Positions 38,480 to 49,774 of a DNA stretch of 64,000 nucleotides are shown here, one piece after another (position 1 is the first letter of the stretch; every line of letters begins with the position of its first letter). The stretch lies in the NCBI GenBank assembly GCA_958299035.1, contig CATQJL010000001.1, positions 49,478,461-49,542,460 on the forward strand, written 5' to 3'. The DNA comes from Cylicocyclus nassatus. Lineage: Eukaryota > Nematoda > Chromadorea > Rhabditida > Strongylidae. The position numbers and the translations under genes are program-made. The notes beneath the pieces are model-generated. The model had not been told where the DNA came from, searched no databases, and saw only the letters and a list, made by a program, of their open reading frames with translations.

Positions 38480-40410
38480 ATTTGATCGGTATTGTACATC
38501 ATTATGCATCAAATTTGAATCAACAGTAACGGCGCGATGCTTTTGCTTTTACTGGGGAAGCCTACGTATTGACAGTTTGCGAACGTTAGGGATTTTTTTA
38601 AAGTGCAATCAAAGAAAATCTGTTTTTTTAGTAAAAGACTCAATTAACTTGCGTTAATTTGACGTCAATGATACATTCAATTTTTTAGTGCTGTTAACTG
38701 CATCAAACAATTATATTTCATTGTTTGCTTCAGTAAGATTGTCTTCAGGAAAAAATTAGTGTCTTTAAAGTTAACTTTCATTGGCCGATTACGAAACTCG
38801 GGGACATTGCGGATTTTTTTTGCTGTTCTTTCATGTGACACTATAGAAACATCAAAAATGAGTTACATCTTTCAAGTTGTTGTGTACACATGCGCGCAGC
38901 TTCCCCGAAACTCTCAGTTTTGGAATATATGCGTTGGTTTTAGCATTCCACCATTTCAGGCTCCAAAATCCTTTTTTGAACAAAGGAGGGGGGAGGGGGA
39001 AGCTAGAGGAACCTTAATGATTGGAGGCAAATGTCACTTATGGAGAGCTTTCCACTTACAACAAAAAGTTTCTGCTAAGTACAAAAACTAACTTGTGAAC
39101 TGAAGCAATTACGCACACATCTTTTACAGCTCCATTGTAAAAAGGAAAGAAGCAGATTGCGTATTCTGGGAAAGCTTTGCAATTTGCTTCATTCTGTTTC
39201 GCAGCCCTTTGAACCGCATTTATTGGGCTCATTGGTCAAAATCTTAATTAGTAGGAAGTATGATAGTAAAGATAGTCACATTCACTCAACAGTCACTTAG
39301 TTGAGGTTACATAACTACGAAATTCAAGGTCATATTATTTGACAAGATTACTGCAAGAGAGGGGTGGAGGGAGAGGGTGGGGGTAGGAAAACCTGCCACT
39401 CGCATAGTAGATGCATCGTACAACTCTCTTTCTTGAGAAGAAGAGTAAAAGATATGCTACTACACGTGACACTAGTGATATCGAGATTATGGATCAGTGA
39501 AAAAGGAAGTGAGGACTTGAACAGAAGAGAAAGCTTTGAGACCTATATACTGCGTATCCAATGATAGTAAATCCTAGTCGCAAGCAGCTGAAGCGGGCCT
39601 AGGTCAAAAGCGCCTTAGCGGAGTATCACTAGCTGTGAATCTCGGGACGGACCGTACTACAAATGACCGGATGCGTTCTTGAACGAAAATGGATTTCTGC
39701 AGGTTAGTTTGCAGCAGGAGGCTACGGTACGAAACCGGCTTTTGATGTTGTTTTGTTAGGTAGGCTGTCAATCTTTGGTAGGTGCACTATATAGGTATCG
39801 GTGATTACCTTCATTGAAGATTTTGCCCAGCACACGGGGAAATTTTCATGTATTTTTTACCTTTACAAGATGGAAAAAACTAACTTTATTTTCCTACTTC
39901 TGCGACTGAACAGCTGCTCACCGTTCCTTTCTACCAGTAGGACCCCGAGGACAGCCAGTTCAATTAAACTGAGACAGGGTTTGCTATGGGCTTCAGACTC
40001 TTCACCTAAATCAAGTAGCATTTGGCGACTGCACATTGAACGCGTATCAATTGAACAAGAAAGAACACGCCAGCAAAGGATAACTATCTAAAGTGCACTC
40101 GCCAATATTGGTGGCGATCGCCATCGTTAATTAAGCATTTGATTGTGCGAAATATGTTTTCGACGTCGGCGTGGGCGGAAAAGCCGCTGTTAAAATCGTC
40201 GTAACAATATTGTAAAGGCCCTATATTAGCTAGCGTCCAGCTTCACCGTCGATGCATGTGAAGATCACCACTTGCTACTTCTGAACGACATCTCCTTGCA
40301 CCTGCCCACTTCTACATGCCACTTTCTTGCCTCCACTATTTTCGTGACCGGCACTCACTAACCCCTCCTCTTGTACTTTGCTGCTCCTCAGGTCACCTTT
40401 GCATCTCAGA
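38480..40410. other. No gene recognised
   Basis: Frames at 38759-39091 and 39801-40091 (plus) have no recognisable domain. A purine-rich GGGAGGGGG stretch lies near 38990 and another near 39360. No repeat ends were seen. Confidence 0.35.
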
Positions 40411-40418
40411 CACTCGCA

Positions 40419-40487
40419 CCGGCTGGCGACCGTTCGACGGCCGGCTGGTCTGTCGCCGACATTTCGGCCGGAACGGTCGCCAGCCGG
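40419..40487. repeat. GC-rich inverted repeat
   Basis: CCGGCTGGCGACCGTTC (40419-40435) and its exact reverse complement (40471-40487) flank a 35-base GC-rich loop containing further CCGGC motifs. It is probably the end or core of a GC-rich MITE. The same GCCGGCCGG vocabulary returns at 41.83-41.90 kb. Confidence 0.7.
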
Positions 40488-41463
40488 CCGCCAGCCGGTA
40501 CTCGAACGGCAGCCAACCGGAACCCGTAGCCGCCGGCCGGTATGCGTCAGTGGCGCAGCGAAATGGCAGTGGGCCACAGTATTTCTTATTCCAAATTCTA
40601 GCTAGCACTGTAATCTCAATACAGGGTGGTAGAATCTACATGGACATATTTAGATAACACTATACAGTGCGAAAAGGAAGAATCTCACACAGATCCACGA
40701 AAAATCAAAGCTAGCAACTTTTTATCTATATGGAAGGATCCTTGAAGCAACAGATTCACACATCGTTGGACAAGCGTTCCGAATGCGCCGGTGGGTCACA
40801 GTTCTTCTACTTTTAAACACACGTAAGCAATAACAAGCTGCATTCGATGATCTGTAGATGAAACAAAATCGCCGATTTTTAACTGACACTAGAACTTACA
40901 TGCTATGCACAGAGTTGCAACAATGTTTGTTGGTAGAGCAATAGCAAAGAAAATAAGCATAACAGTAGACGGTTAGAATAGATGACTGTATCAATCTCTG
41001 AAAAACACTGCAACGCTATTTTTATCTATATGATGTTCAAAAAAACTTATACCTTTTGGAATGGGTCCAGCAGCCGTGACCAGATTAACAGAAAGATAGG
41101 TAGGATATCAGATAGCTTTCGGAATCGTAAATGTTGTCAGCACAGTAGCAGCTGCCAGATGAACGGTATCCAAATGAATTTTAGAATACCCAGCAAATCA
41201 CAAACAGTCTAGAAATTCAAGAAATGTGAATATGTAGAGGAGCGTCCTTTAAGAACAATACTCGATTTTACGAAAAACCTGAGCATTCAACCATTCGCTG
41301 CAGTTCCTTCAGAAAGACAAGAACGCAAACACCATACATATTGCAGTTGTCTCCTGGAAAGTAGTGAACATTCAATTTGTACTTCATTAGTTCGTACCCA
41401 AAAAGTGATGCGACACATAGACTTAACGTCACAGGAAATAGGCATGAACTCACTGGCGTTCGG

Positions 41464-41572
41464 CTTCTTCGCCATTCAAGTCAGAAAAGGCAGTTCGCCG
41501 TTCAAGTCAAAATAAGCAGTTCGCCATTCAAGTTAAAATAAGCAGTTAGCCATTTAAGTCAAAATAAGCAGG
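41464..41572 (+). repeat. 26-bp tandem repeat, about four copies
   Basis: Units GCAGTTCGCCATTCAAGTCA+AAATAA start near 41464 (diverged), 41490, 41516 and 41542. The copies differ at one to several positions. It is a minisatellite with no associated gene. Confidence 0.9.
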
Positions 41573-41832
41573 AATATAGAAGAAAGAGGTAACGAACATC
41601 ATGGAGTGTGATCAAATCTGAAAGAGAGTGGAATGAGCGGAATCTTAATAATGGGCTACATCCACTATCAAATTTGGACATAGAAAGTGACGCAAATGAA
41701 GTGGAAAACTCCAACAATAACAAAAAAACTAATAAAGCAAAGTTTTCTGTTTAGAAGACACAAGCGTCCAATGTTTGAAAGTAATATCTTACGGTACGCG
41801 CTATCTTATGCGCTTTCCGAGCTTTTGCACAG

Positions 41833-41894
41833 TGGAACGGCCGCCGGCCGGCGTTTGACTCCGCCTAAAATGATGGAACGGCCGCCGGCCGGCG
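41833..41894 (+). repeat. GC-rich 21-bp direct repeat
   Basis: TGGAACGGCCGCCGGCCGGC+G occurs at 41833-41853 and again at 41874-41894, 41 bp apart. Each copy contains a self-complementary GCCGGC core. Both sit in an otherwise AT-rich region. Confidence 0.85.
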
Positions 41895-42764
41895 CGAGTC
41901 TGAGATACTTATATAATCGGTAATGCAATGTTTTTCTAAGTACCGTCTGATCAACATGTTCGCTCACCCTATCTCGCTCCTAGCTAGCGTTCTAGCTCAA
42001 TTTTCGCAAAAATTGATAGCATTAATAGGCAGTCGATGGTATTCTAAAGTTGATTGTTATAGCCGTAATCAACGTGCCCACCTATCCTCCTGTACCAATT
42101 CTCAGCGTCCCAGCTCAAACCTTGCTTAAAAAATTGATTTGATAATGAGAAGTAGCACGTGATACCCTCCTTGCCCCGGAGTTTGTGTGCAAAGTTTGAT
42201 CCAGATCGATACAGAAACTCTTGCGAAATTGCCGCTGAATATGCTAAAACGCATTTGATCTCTTGGATCGATAATCATCCGAATACAAGCGAATCTCTTC
42301 CATATAGCCATACTAGCATACAGTAAGTTCCAACCCAGTTTAGGCAAAAATTGGATCGGCGAGTATCTGCCTCGCAACGTTCGCGCCGTTTCGCAGCTAC
42401 AGTATGTCATATCGTGCTAAGAACCCACGTCTATCTGTATCATTCAGTCTTGCATTTTCTAAGCCAAGTGCGTGCTAATTGGTGATGGTCGGCCTTTGTG
42501 CTTCCACTACAATGTTCATTTCGATCTTTACCTTTTGTTTCGTGCTTCTGATAGCCTTCAACAGTACATTCTTCACTAAATAACATCTAGTGAAATATGG
42601 CGATAGTGAAAAAGCTGTGTGCCCGGCAAAAAGGCAACATCGAAACATCGAAAGAATCAAAGGTATGCGCAAGTGGATCTCGGCTGGCTGTATTAGGCAA
42701 GTGTTGGTCCCAGATTAGTTAAAAAAAAACCAGGAAAGAAAGTGTTAGCCTGAACGACACCAAT

Positions 42765-43160
42765 GTGAGGACTTTGGCGCAGAACAACAAACGAAATGCA
42801 GCTTATAAAAAGCTGCTCAATGAACTGCAGGAGGAGTTCGGCTTCGAGACCACCGAAAAGAAGATCCGAAATCATTTCGATCATATACGATCGAGAGTGG
42901 TTTTGAAGGTTATGGTCTTCAAGAAAGGCATTTCAGCAGAGAAGAGGTGTGTGCAGGTGGCAGTGGATACAACGAGAAATAGACCATTCTCAGGTGTCGC
43001 ATGGGGACGGGCGGCGGAAGGGAAAGAAGAAGCGAATTTCTCTAAAAACAACGACTGTTGCCCTTTCAACACTGATTCGGAAGAAATTCTGTGGAGATGT
43101 TACGATAAGACCCCTATGACGGAGCCATGTCAGGAAGGGGAAAGCATGGTGGGGAAGGTA
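42765..43160 (+). CDS. Myb/SANT-like DNA-binding protein, probable Harbinger accessory ORF
   Basis: This open frame encodes about 130 residues. Residues 4-45 (NNKRNAAYKKLLNELQEEFG, then TTEKKIRNHFDHI) resemble the Myb/SANT-like or MADF helix-turn-helix domain found in the second protein of PIF/Harbinger transposons. That protein helps bring the transposase to element ends. The frame stays open upstream of the ATG, so an earlier exon is possible. It either stops at 43176-43178 or is spliced at a good donor (AAG|GTATGT, about 43158). It faces the transposase remnant on the opposite strand. Recognition is by eye only, and the rest of the protein is unassigned. It may be decayed. Confidence 0.45.
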
Positions 43161-43179
43161 TGTTCTAAAACATACTAAA

Positions 43180-43603
43180 CTATTGGAAGGAAGGAAGCGG
43201 GCCTTTATTGTTGGATGATTGAGAGCATCCACTACCCAGGTGACGACATCACTCACAGCCTTCTGGCACACTCCGAAACAGTCAGCTATAATAGTTTGAT
43301 GACTGTTGGTGGCCAGGTAGCGGAGTGTGATAAGGGCCTGAAGCGAAAACAGAGTAATTATAGTAGACCTTTATAAAACGATGGCCAAACCTGGTCCTCT
43401 TTGCTGATCTCCCAGGGCTCCAGCCCTGCATCCGGCAGCAGCAGTTCAAGCATCCTCACGATCTTCTTAACATCTTCTCTGCGAAATCTATACTTCGAGT
43501 AGAAGATGCGATAGTTCTGCTGGAACACAGAGGAAGGATGGATGCGTTGATAACGAACGTTCCTCTGGCGCTGCGGAAGGACGTTGAAGAAGAGCGAAGC
43601 CAT
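43180..43603 (-). pseudogene. PIF/Harbinger transposase, N-terminal exons only
   Basis: Exon 1 (43391-43603) contains the N-terminal Harbinger signature: IHPSSVFQQNYRIFYSKYRF then REDVKKIVRMLELLLP, like the FxRxxxxYLVxLL stretch of HARBI1-type nucleases. Exon 2 begins at 43337 after a 53-bp phase-0 intron (CAG|GTTTGG..TTCGCTTCAG|GCC). It encodes ALITLRYLATNSHQ then IIADCFGVCQKAVSDVVTWV, the helix-turn-helix segment (LRYLATGS..FGVSQ..VS in the family). The frame then loses resemblance around 43190, and the catalytic DDE domain is not found downstream. I therefore call it a truncated, probably dead copy. An ATG starts exon 1, but an acceptor-like TTTAG just before it leaves a further 5' exon open. 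Confidence 0.7.
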
Positions 43604-44107
43604 CTAAACAAGCTATTCAGATAGTGATTCCATTCAAGTTTAGACGACGACCACGGCAATAAACTTGTTCGGATTTTTTTAAAGTGTGTGCTTACAACCG
43701 TGCAAGTGTATGCACTTGCACCCAAGACAAAACTTTGTGTGCCACGCAGAACTCGTACCTGATATGTACGGCACAACACGCCGCGCTCTTCACCACTCTT
43801 CCATTTCGTTTAGAAATCAAGTCTTGCGGCGGCTATTTCAACGTTTCATAGCGCCATAAGCGTGCATGGTTTGCTTCGATGGTACGGGTAAGCACATTCA
43901 TATGCTTACTCATATAACACCTGCATGATTACAACTCGATTACTAAACATGATAAAAAGATGAAAAAATGAGTAAAAGACAAACAAGAAGCAATAGATAA
44001 AGTTGCGAAAGAAAATCTGGTGCTGTGTATGGACCTTAGAAGGCTGTGCCGGTCACTGCCGCAGAATTGCTTTGCCGATAAAAATCATTTTTTTTGGCCA
44101 TTGAAAC

Positions 44108-44190
44108 GTTTTCGCTGCCTCGGAACTGAACCTCCCACCCTTCAGACAGTACGCCATCCTCTTCGCCACTCTACCGCAGCACTCAATTCC
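44108..44190 (-). repeat. tRNA-like unit, probable SINE head
   Basis: On the minus strand an A-box-like TGGCGAAGAGG (within 44153-44170) is followed about 20 bp later by a B-box-like GGTTCAGTTCC (44122-44132). This is the order of an internal RNA polymerase III promoter, though the spacing is short. The flanks do not close an acceptor stem, so it is not a functional tRNA. It is most likely the tRNA-derived head of a SINE or a tRNA pseudogene. No poly-A tail or target duplication was identified. Confidence 0.5.
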
Positions 44191-44499
44191 GTTCCGTCCA
44201 TAACGGCTATTGGAGCGTATCACAATGACTGCGTGATAAGGTATGGATTTTCCGATCAATGGGTCGCCGATTGCTGGACTGACGCACGATGAGATCACCT
44301 CCGGTCCGCCTCAAGAGAGATACCCTGATGGGGGTTTAGTACTGGCCACAGGCCATGGAATCTTCAATATTAAGATACGCAGCCTCGTCTTACACCTCTA
44401 TTTATTTAACCATTGCAGATATATCATGAAACTCCATGATTCTTTTATCCAATGCCTTTTCTATTCATCTCCTAGATCTCACTGATGAAGGTGGTTGGA

Positions 44500-45370
44500 G
44501 TATTATGCAAAGTTCAAGCTACCAGGTGAGCTTCTTATTTTATTAGTATAATCTATATGGTTGAAGTTACCTATACTTTAGGAGTTGTAACGAGGATCCT
44601 GTAGAAATGAAACCTGTCTATGCGACAGACCAGTAGGTCGAAAAAGAAGCCAAATCTGGCTATGAGGCAACTTGCCTCAAAAAGAATATGGGTAATGAAT
44701 AGATAACAAATAAAAAACCCTCAAATGAGGTACTAAATGTTGAATGGCTTAGGGTTTCCCTCTAAGTTACCATCCAACATTAGCACAAACAATAAACAAA
44801 ACAAAATAAATACCTAATTCCGTTTCGTTCCTACTCAGTACACAGAAATTGAGCAAAGTATACGATTTTCCCGGAACTCATCAGTAGTGAAGGAAGATCG
44901 TAAACTAGTAAGCCTTAAGGAAGAAAACAGAAAAAAGAAAGAAAGAGAAATCCAAAATTTCACTTATAAATTAGATAGCTGTGTTAGCAATCATCCACTT
45001 GCTATTGTTAATCGTAAGTAGTGCTCCTTAGCACTCTATAATGGATTAGCAAGCTTGGTTAGAAACTTATTAGGAGAAAGGAAAGAAAATAACTACGAAA
45101 ATAACAAAAATAGAAATTAAGAGAGTGTAGTAAGGAAAGGACTCAATGTGTTGTAACAGAATTTGAATTCAAAATATTCGCGCATAGCAACTGGTAAGGT
45201 TGGTTATCGTAAGATCACGTTACTCACATATTTTAATCATATATACTTAATTATCAAGTTATAAAATTCAGAAATTACTGTTATTGTTATTTTGCATTTA
45301 TTATTGTGTTTTATGACTGATAATTTGAGTAATATGTTTATATATAATTATAGTTATATATTATTACTAA
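44500..45370. other. No gene recognised
   Basis: This is AT-rich DNA. The segment near 44640-44725 (GGCAACTTGCCTCAAAAAGA, then ATATGGGTAATGAATAGATAA) resembles the 3' tail of a non-LTR retrotransposon, but no reverse transcriptase accompanies it and I do not assert it. Confidence 0.3.
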
Positions 45371-45374
45371 TATA

Positions 45375-46345
45375 TTAGGTTGTCCCAAAAGTTCTTGCGC
45401 CGGATTTTCAAAAAATCGTAACTTCCTTTCTTCTCAACGATTTTTCTCATTATTAGTTCTGTATGAAAGAGGAAACCTTTTTCTTTATAGAGTTACCTTT
45501 GCCATGAATCAGCGTTGGTAAGTTCGAGAGTTAAAAGCAATTGAAGGAAATTAGTCAGGATCGACATTTTTCAAGCTGGATCACGAAAAATTCTGGAAGT
45601 ATTTTTGTTTGATAGAGAAAATTTTGCACATTACAGTGGTACCTTTTTCATGAATTAAGACGAAGTAGATCGCGAGTTAGAAGCGAATAAAGAAAATTCC
45701 TTCACTCTTGCAATTTTTGAGCATGCTCAAAAAAGCTTAAAAACGTCACAGAAAAGGCGAAAAAGTCATAAGCATGGCTTTTGTGATTTTCCCTTTCTAG
45801 CTGAGCGAAAATCTTGCCAATCGGGAGCAATTTTGATTTTCGTGATTTATTCGGATTTTCGGGCCTGCTTTTTTTCACGAAAATGAAAATTGCTCCCGAT
45901 TGGCGCGATTTTCGCTCAGCTACAAAGGGAAGGTCACAAAACCCATGTTTATGACTTTTTCGCCTTTTCTGTGACGTTTTCAAGCTTTTTTGAGCATGCT
46001 CAAAAATTGCAAAACTAAAGAAATTCTATTTACTTGCTTCTAACTCTCGATCTACTTCGTTTTAATTCATGATAACGGCACCAATGTAATGTGCAAAATT
46101 TCCTCTATCAAATAAAAATACTTTCAGAATTTTTCGTGATCCAGCTTGAAAAATGTCGATCTTGACTAATTTCCTTCAATTGCTTTTAACTCTCGAGCTT
46201 ACCAACGCTGATTCATGGCAAAGGTAACTCTATAAAGAAAAAGGTTTCCTCTTTCAAATGAATTTAAAACCAAGAAAATCCATCGAGTGGCAAGGAAGAT
46301 ATGACTTTTTGAATATCCGGCGCAAGAACTTTTGGGACAACCTAA
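45375..46345. mobile_element. Palindromic mariner-type element A (TTAGGTTGTCCC)
   Basis: The ends TTAGGTTGTCCCAAAAGTTC, then TTGCGCCGGAT, are inverted at the right (ATCCGGCGCAAG, then AACTTTTGGGACAACCTAA). TA lies on both sides. The whole 971-bp unit folds back, with inner pairs such as GGAAATTAGTCAGGATCGAC / GTCGATCTTGACTAATTTCC and GAGCATGCTCAAAAAAGC. It has no transposase. The minus frame at 45702-45983 spans the hairpin centre and is not a gene. Confidence 0.9.
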
Positions 46346-46373
46346 TATTTGTTTCATATTTACTACACATATA

Positions 46374-47221
46374 TTAGGTTGGCTAGAAAGTTCTTGCGTA
46401 ATTCAAACAAAATTCAATAACTTTTCAATGACTAAATCTAAATTCACAATCTTGTTCTCTAAAAATATTAGAAGGCCTGCGCTCCATGATGGATGTTCAA
46501 GCGCAAGATTTCATGAGCTAGCTCCCGAGAACGAAGCTCTCAAATATGGGACTTCAAAATTTGCAATTTTGAGGTTGGTGCCAGAAAATCGCAGAGTGCC
46601 GTTAGCTAGCCGAAAAAAATCTGTAAAAATTACTCACACTGCAGAAGTCCATCATTACTTTTAAAAGCTTTGATCTTGCACGGTGAAGCTAAAACAAAAA
46701 ATTCGTGAAATATTCGTTTTGCGGAAAAAATCCACTCATTACCGCAGTTTTTCGTCAAAAACAATTTTTTACACTCCAAAAAACGTCGCAAGGTTTCAAA
46801 TAGGCAATGTGTCTTATTTCTGGTTGCAAACATTGTTTTTGTGGAAAAATTACATCGATAAGGGGATTTATCCTGTAAAATGACAAATTCCACAAATTTT
46901 TTGTTTTCGCATTTCCATGCGAGATCAAAGCCTGCTAAAATAACGTATGGACTTCTGCAGTGTAAGTAATTTTTACAGATTTTTTTCGGCTAGCTAGCGG
47001 CACTTTGCGATTTTCTGGCACCAAACTCAAAATTGCAATTTTTGAAGTCCCATATTTGAGAGCTTCGTTCTCGGGGGCTAGCTCATGAAATCTCGCGCTT
47101 AAACATCCATCATGGAGCGCAGGTCTTCAAATATTTTCAGAGAACAAGATTGTGAATTTAGGTTCATTGAAAAGTTATTGAATCTTGTTTGAATTACGCA
47201 AGAACTTTCTAGCCAACCTAA
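46374..47221. mobile_element. Palindromic mariner-type element B (TTAGGTTGGCTAG)
   Basis: The ends TTAGGTTGGCTAGAAAGTTC, then TTGCGTAATTCAAAC, are inverted at the right end, with TA on each side. The arms pair throughout (for example GGCCTGCGCTCCATGATGGA and its inverse near 47105). The centre is near 46800. It is 848 bp and non-coding, 28 bp downstream of element A. Confidence 0.9.
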
Positions 47222-47225
47222 TATA

Positions 47226-47903
47226 CAGAGTGTCCCAAAAAGATGTGCACACTGTTTGGTCGCTAATAGCTCTTTGCTTTCATGTCTTACGCCGAGCTTG
47301 AGGTACCATTCTGTAAAGCGAGAATAAACTTAGATTTACAGCATGGAGCGAATAATCAATCACTCTTCATTACTGTTGGATCACGGTATGAACTTTCAGC
47401 ATACAGCGTCACTGTGGATTAAGCCTTTTGATGAAATAATTTTTAAAAAATCTGAAAATTTGTGTAGTAAGGTTTTCAGGCGTGCTGATTTCACTACACA
47501 ACTTTCCACCAGTTTTTCGAGCTTTCTTGATGGCGTATTCACATTTCTGACGAACATTGAAAAATCAGTTGTCACCCTAAATCTGAAATAACTCATGAGA
47601 GAAACAGTGTACTGACGTGCAATTTTTATATTTAGAATTAGCAACTTCGATTAACCAGTTCAAGAGTTTCTGGCTTGGTTGACTTTCTTTCTAAGGCAAA
47701 ATACCGCTTTCAATGGCTTGAAATTCTCCTCAAAATTCCTATCGTAATCCTACAGTAATGAAGAGAGGCTGATAAGTCGCTCCATACTGTATATCTAAGA
47801 TGAACCTTGCTCTAAAGAATGGTACCTCAAGCTTGGCAAAAGACATGAAAGCAAGAGAGTTATTAACAATCAAACAGTGTGCACATTTTTTTGGGACACC
47901 CTG
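47226..47903. mobile_element. TA-inserting element C (CAGAGTGTCCCAAAAAG)
   Basis: The left end CAGAGTGTCCCAAAAAGATG, then TGCACACTGTTTG, pairs with CAAACAGTGTGCACATTTTT, then TTGGGACACCCTG. TA flanks both ends. The arms also share GCTTGAGGTACCATTCT / AGAATGGTACCTCAAGC. It is 678 bp. It is the best-preserved member of the family whose older copies lie at 4.1 and 7.0 kb. Confidence 0.9.
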
Positions 47904-47919
47904 TATATTTTTTTATATA

Positions 47920-49620
47920 CAGTGACCGCCAAAAAGTTGCGGACAAGTTCCCTCCTTTTTTCAGCGTTCATTTTCGGATGGAAAACCAGGATGAAAAAAT
48001 GATTGGATTGCATGAGGTGATAGAGCTCTTCAAGAGCTACAATCCACACGTTGCGCTTTCTGGAAAACATGTATTCTAAAACTTTTAAAAATCTTTTTCT
48101 AAAAAAAGTCCGGGAATTGTCGCGTCATAATGTGGCGGACATAATTCTTCGAACGCGAAAGTTTTCTCTTAGGTCTTTTTCGAGCTAAACAGAAGTTTTC
48201 CGAACAGGTAAGCATACCGTATCATAGAGGTCATCGAGGACAACAATCAAGTAGTGGTTACTTCCAAAAAAACGCAAGTTTGAATTTTGTTTTGCTTTTT
48301 TATAAAAAATAACTTCTATTTTTTTCTTTCGAAGCAAATTTCTTCACATGGAAACTTATTCAAAACATCCCAACAAAGCTGTTCGGATAAAGTAGATGCT
48401 CTTCACCATTTTTCATGCATCGAACGTGTGCTGGTGAGTTTCTTGGCTGAAAATGACTTCTGACAATGCGTGCACATGACCCTACCTGCGCCTCACCACT
48501 GCCTTGTACCGCTTTGCAGGCTTGTAGCTCTCTGAGATTGCCCGTCAGGCAATCTACGAGCCTGTACTTGTGTTCATTCGAAAGGGCGTGACCTTCGACT
48601 TGATGGCTTGATGGTATCCAAATAAGTTTAGTTTGAGCAATCTCAGAGATTTGACGGATGGGGTGGAAGAGAGCAGCTTCATTTATAGATTAAGCATTTT
48701 CCAGCTAAAGTTGACGAGAGCTCCTCTCGCTACCAATCTCATCCTCGAAGTTCAAAACTCTCAATTTTCTTGTAATAGATCCACTTCGAAGCTCTAAGAC
48801 TGTTCTGGTGTTCATAAGAACTTTCACTCCAATCACCTCTAAGGCTGCCCTCTTCCACTCCAACCGTCAATTCTCTGGGATTGCTCAAACTGAACTTATT
48901 TGCATACCGTCATGTCGAGGAAGTCACGCCCTTTCGAATGAGCCTAGCAAAAAACTCGTAGATTGCCTGACGGCTGAGCTACAAGCCTGCAAAGCGGTAC
49001 AAGTCAGCGGTGAGGCGCATTTAAGGTCATGTGAAGCATTTTTGGGAGTCATTTTCAGCCAAGAAACTGAAACTCTTTACCATTCTCCATGCATCGAACG
49101 TGTGCACCAGCACACATTCGATGCATGGAGAATGGTAAAGAGCATCCACTTTATCCGAACATCTTTGTTGGGACGCCTTGAATAGGTTTCCATGTGAAGA
49201 AATTTGCTTTGAAAGGGAAAAATAGAAGTTTTTTTTTCATAAAAAGCAAAATTCAAACCTGCGTTTTTTTGGAAGTAACCACTACCTGATTGTTGTCCTC
49301 GATGAGCTCTACGATAGAGTATGCTTACCTTTGCGGAAAACTTCTGTTTTGCTCGAAAAAAGACCTGAAAGAAAATTTTCGCGTTCGAAGAATTATGTCC
49401 GCGACATTGTGACGCGACAATTTTCGGACTTTTTCTAGAATAAGTTTTCTTAAAAATTTTTAGAATACATGTTTTCCAAAAAGCGCGATATGTGAGTTGT
49501 AGCTTTTGAAGAGCTCTATCACCTCATGCAATCCATTCATTTTTTCATCCTGGTTTTCCATCCGAAAATGAACGCTGAGAAAAGGAGGGCAAATTGTCCG
49601 CAACTTTTTGGCGGTCACTG
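47920..49620. mobile_element. Palindromic TA-inserting element D (CAGTGACCGCC)
   Basis: The left end CAGTGACCGCCAAAAAGTTG, then CGGACAAG, is inverted at the right end. The left flank is TA and the right flank CA, probably a mutated TA. The arms pair along the full 1.7 kb around a centre near 48745. A second, local perfect hairpin (CATCGAACGTGTGCACCAGC, then ACACATTCGATG) lies at 49073-49141. No transposase was found. The plus frame at 48808-49185 lies in an arm and has no domain. Confidence 0.9.
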
Positions 49621-49774
49621 CATATTTTATAAAAGGTTGGTTTTGTTTATCGCAGTTAATAATATTCACATATACAATTAATAACCTTTAATGTTTTATA
49701 ATATTATGTATATTTGTTTGTGTTCCAGGCAAGTTGGGTATTCAATATATAGTTTGATCATATGTGAGAGCTTC

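Noticed and set aside
41460..41572. CRISPR-like spaced repeat
   Set aside because: The 26-bp units are directly tandem without unique spacers, and the genome is eukaryotic.
43456..43779. 107-codon minus-strand frame
   Set aside because: It is an out-of-frame shadow of the Harbinger transposase exon.
44630..44790. Possible non-LTR retrotransposon 3' tail
   Set aside because: Only a vague resemblance; no reverse transcriptase, microsatellite tail or target duplication.
45702..45983. 93-codon minus-strand frame
   Set aside because: It spans the hairpin centre of element A; the arms mirror each other, so the frame is a by-product.
48808..49185. 125-codon plus-strand frame in element D as a transposase
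   Set aside because: No DDE/D pattern, and its sequence is the mirror of the left arm.
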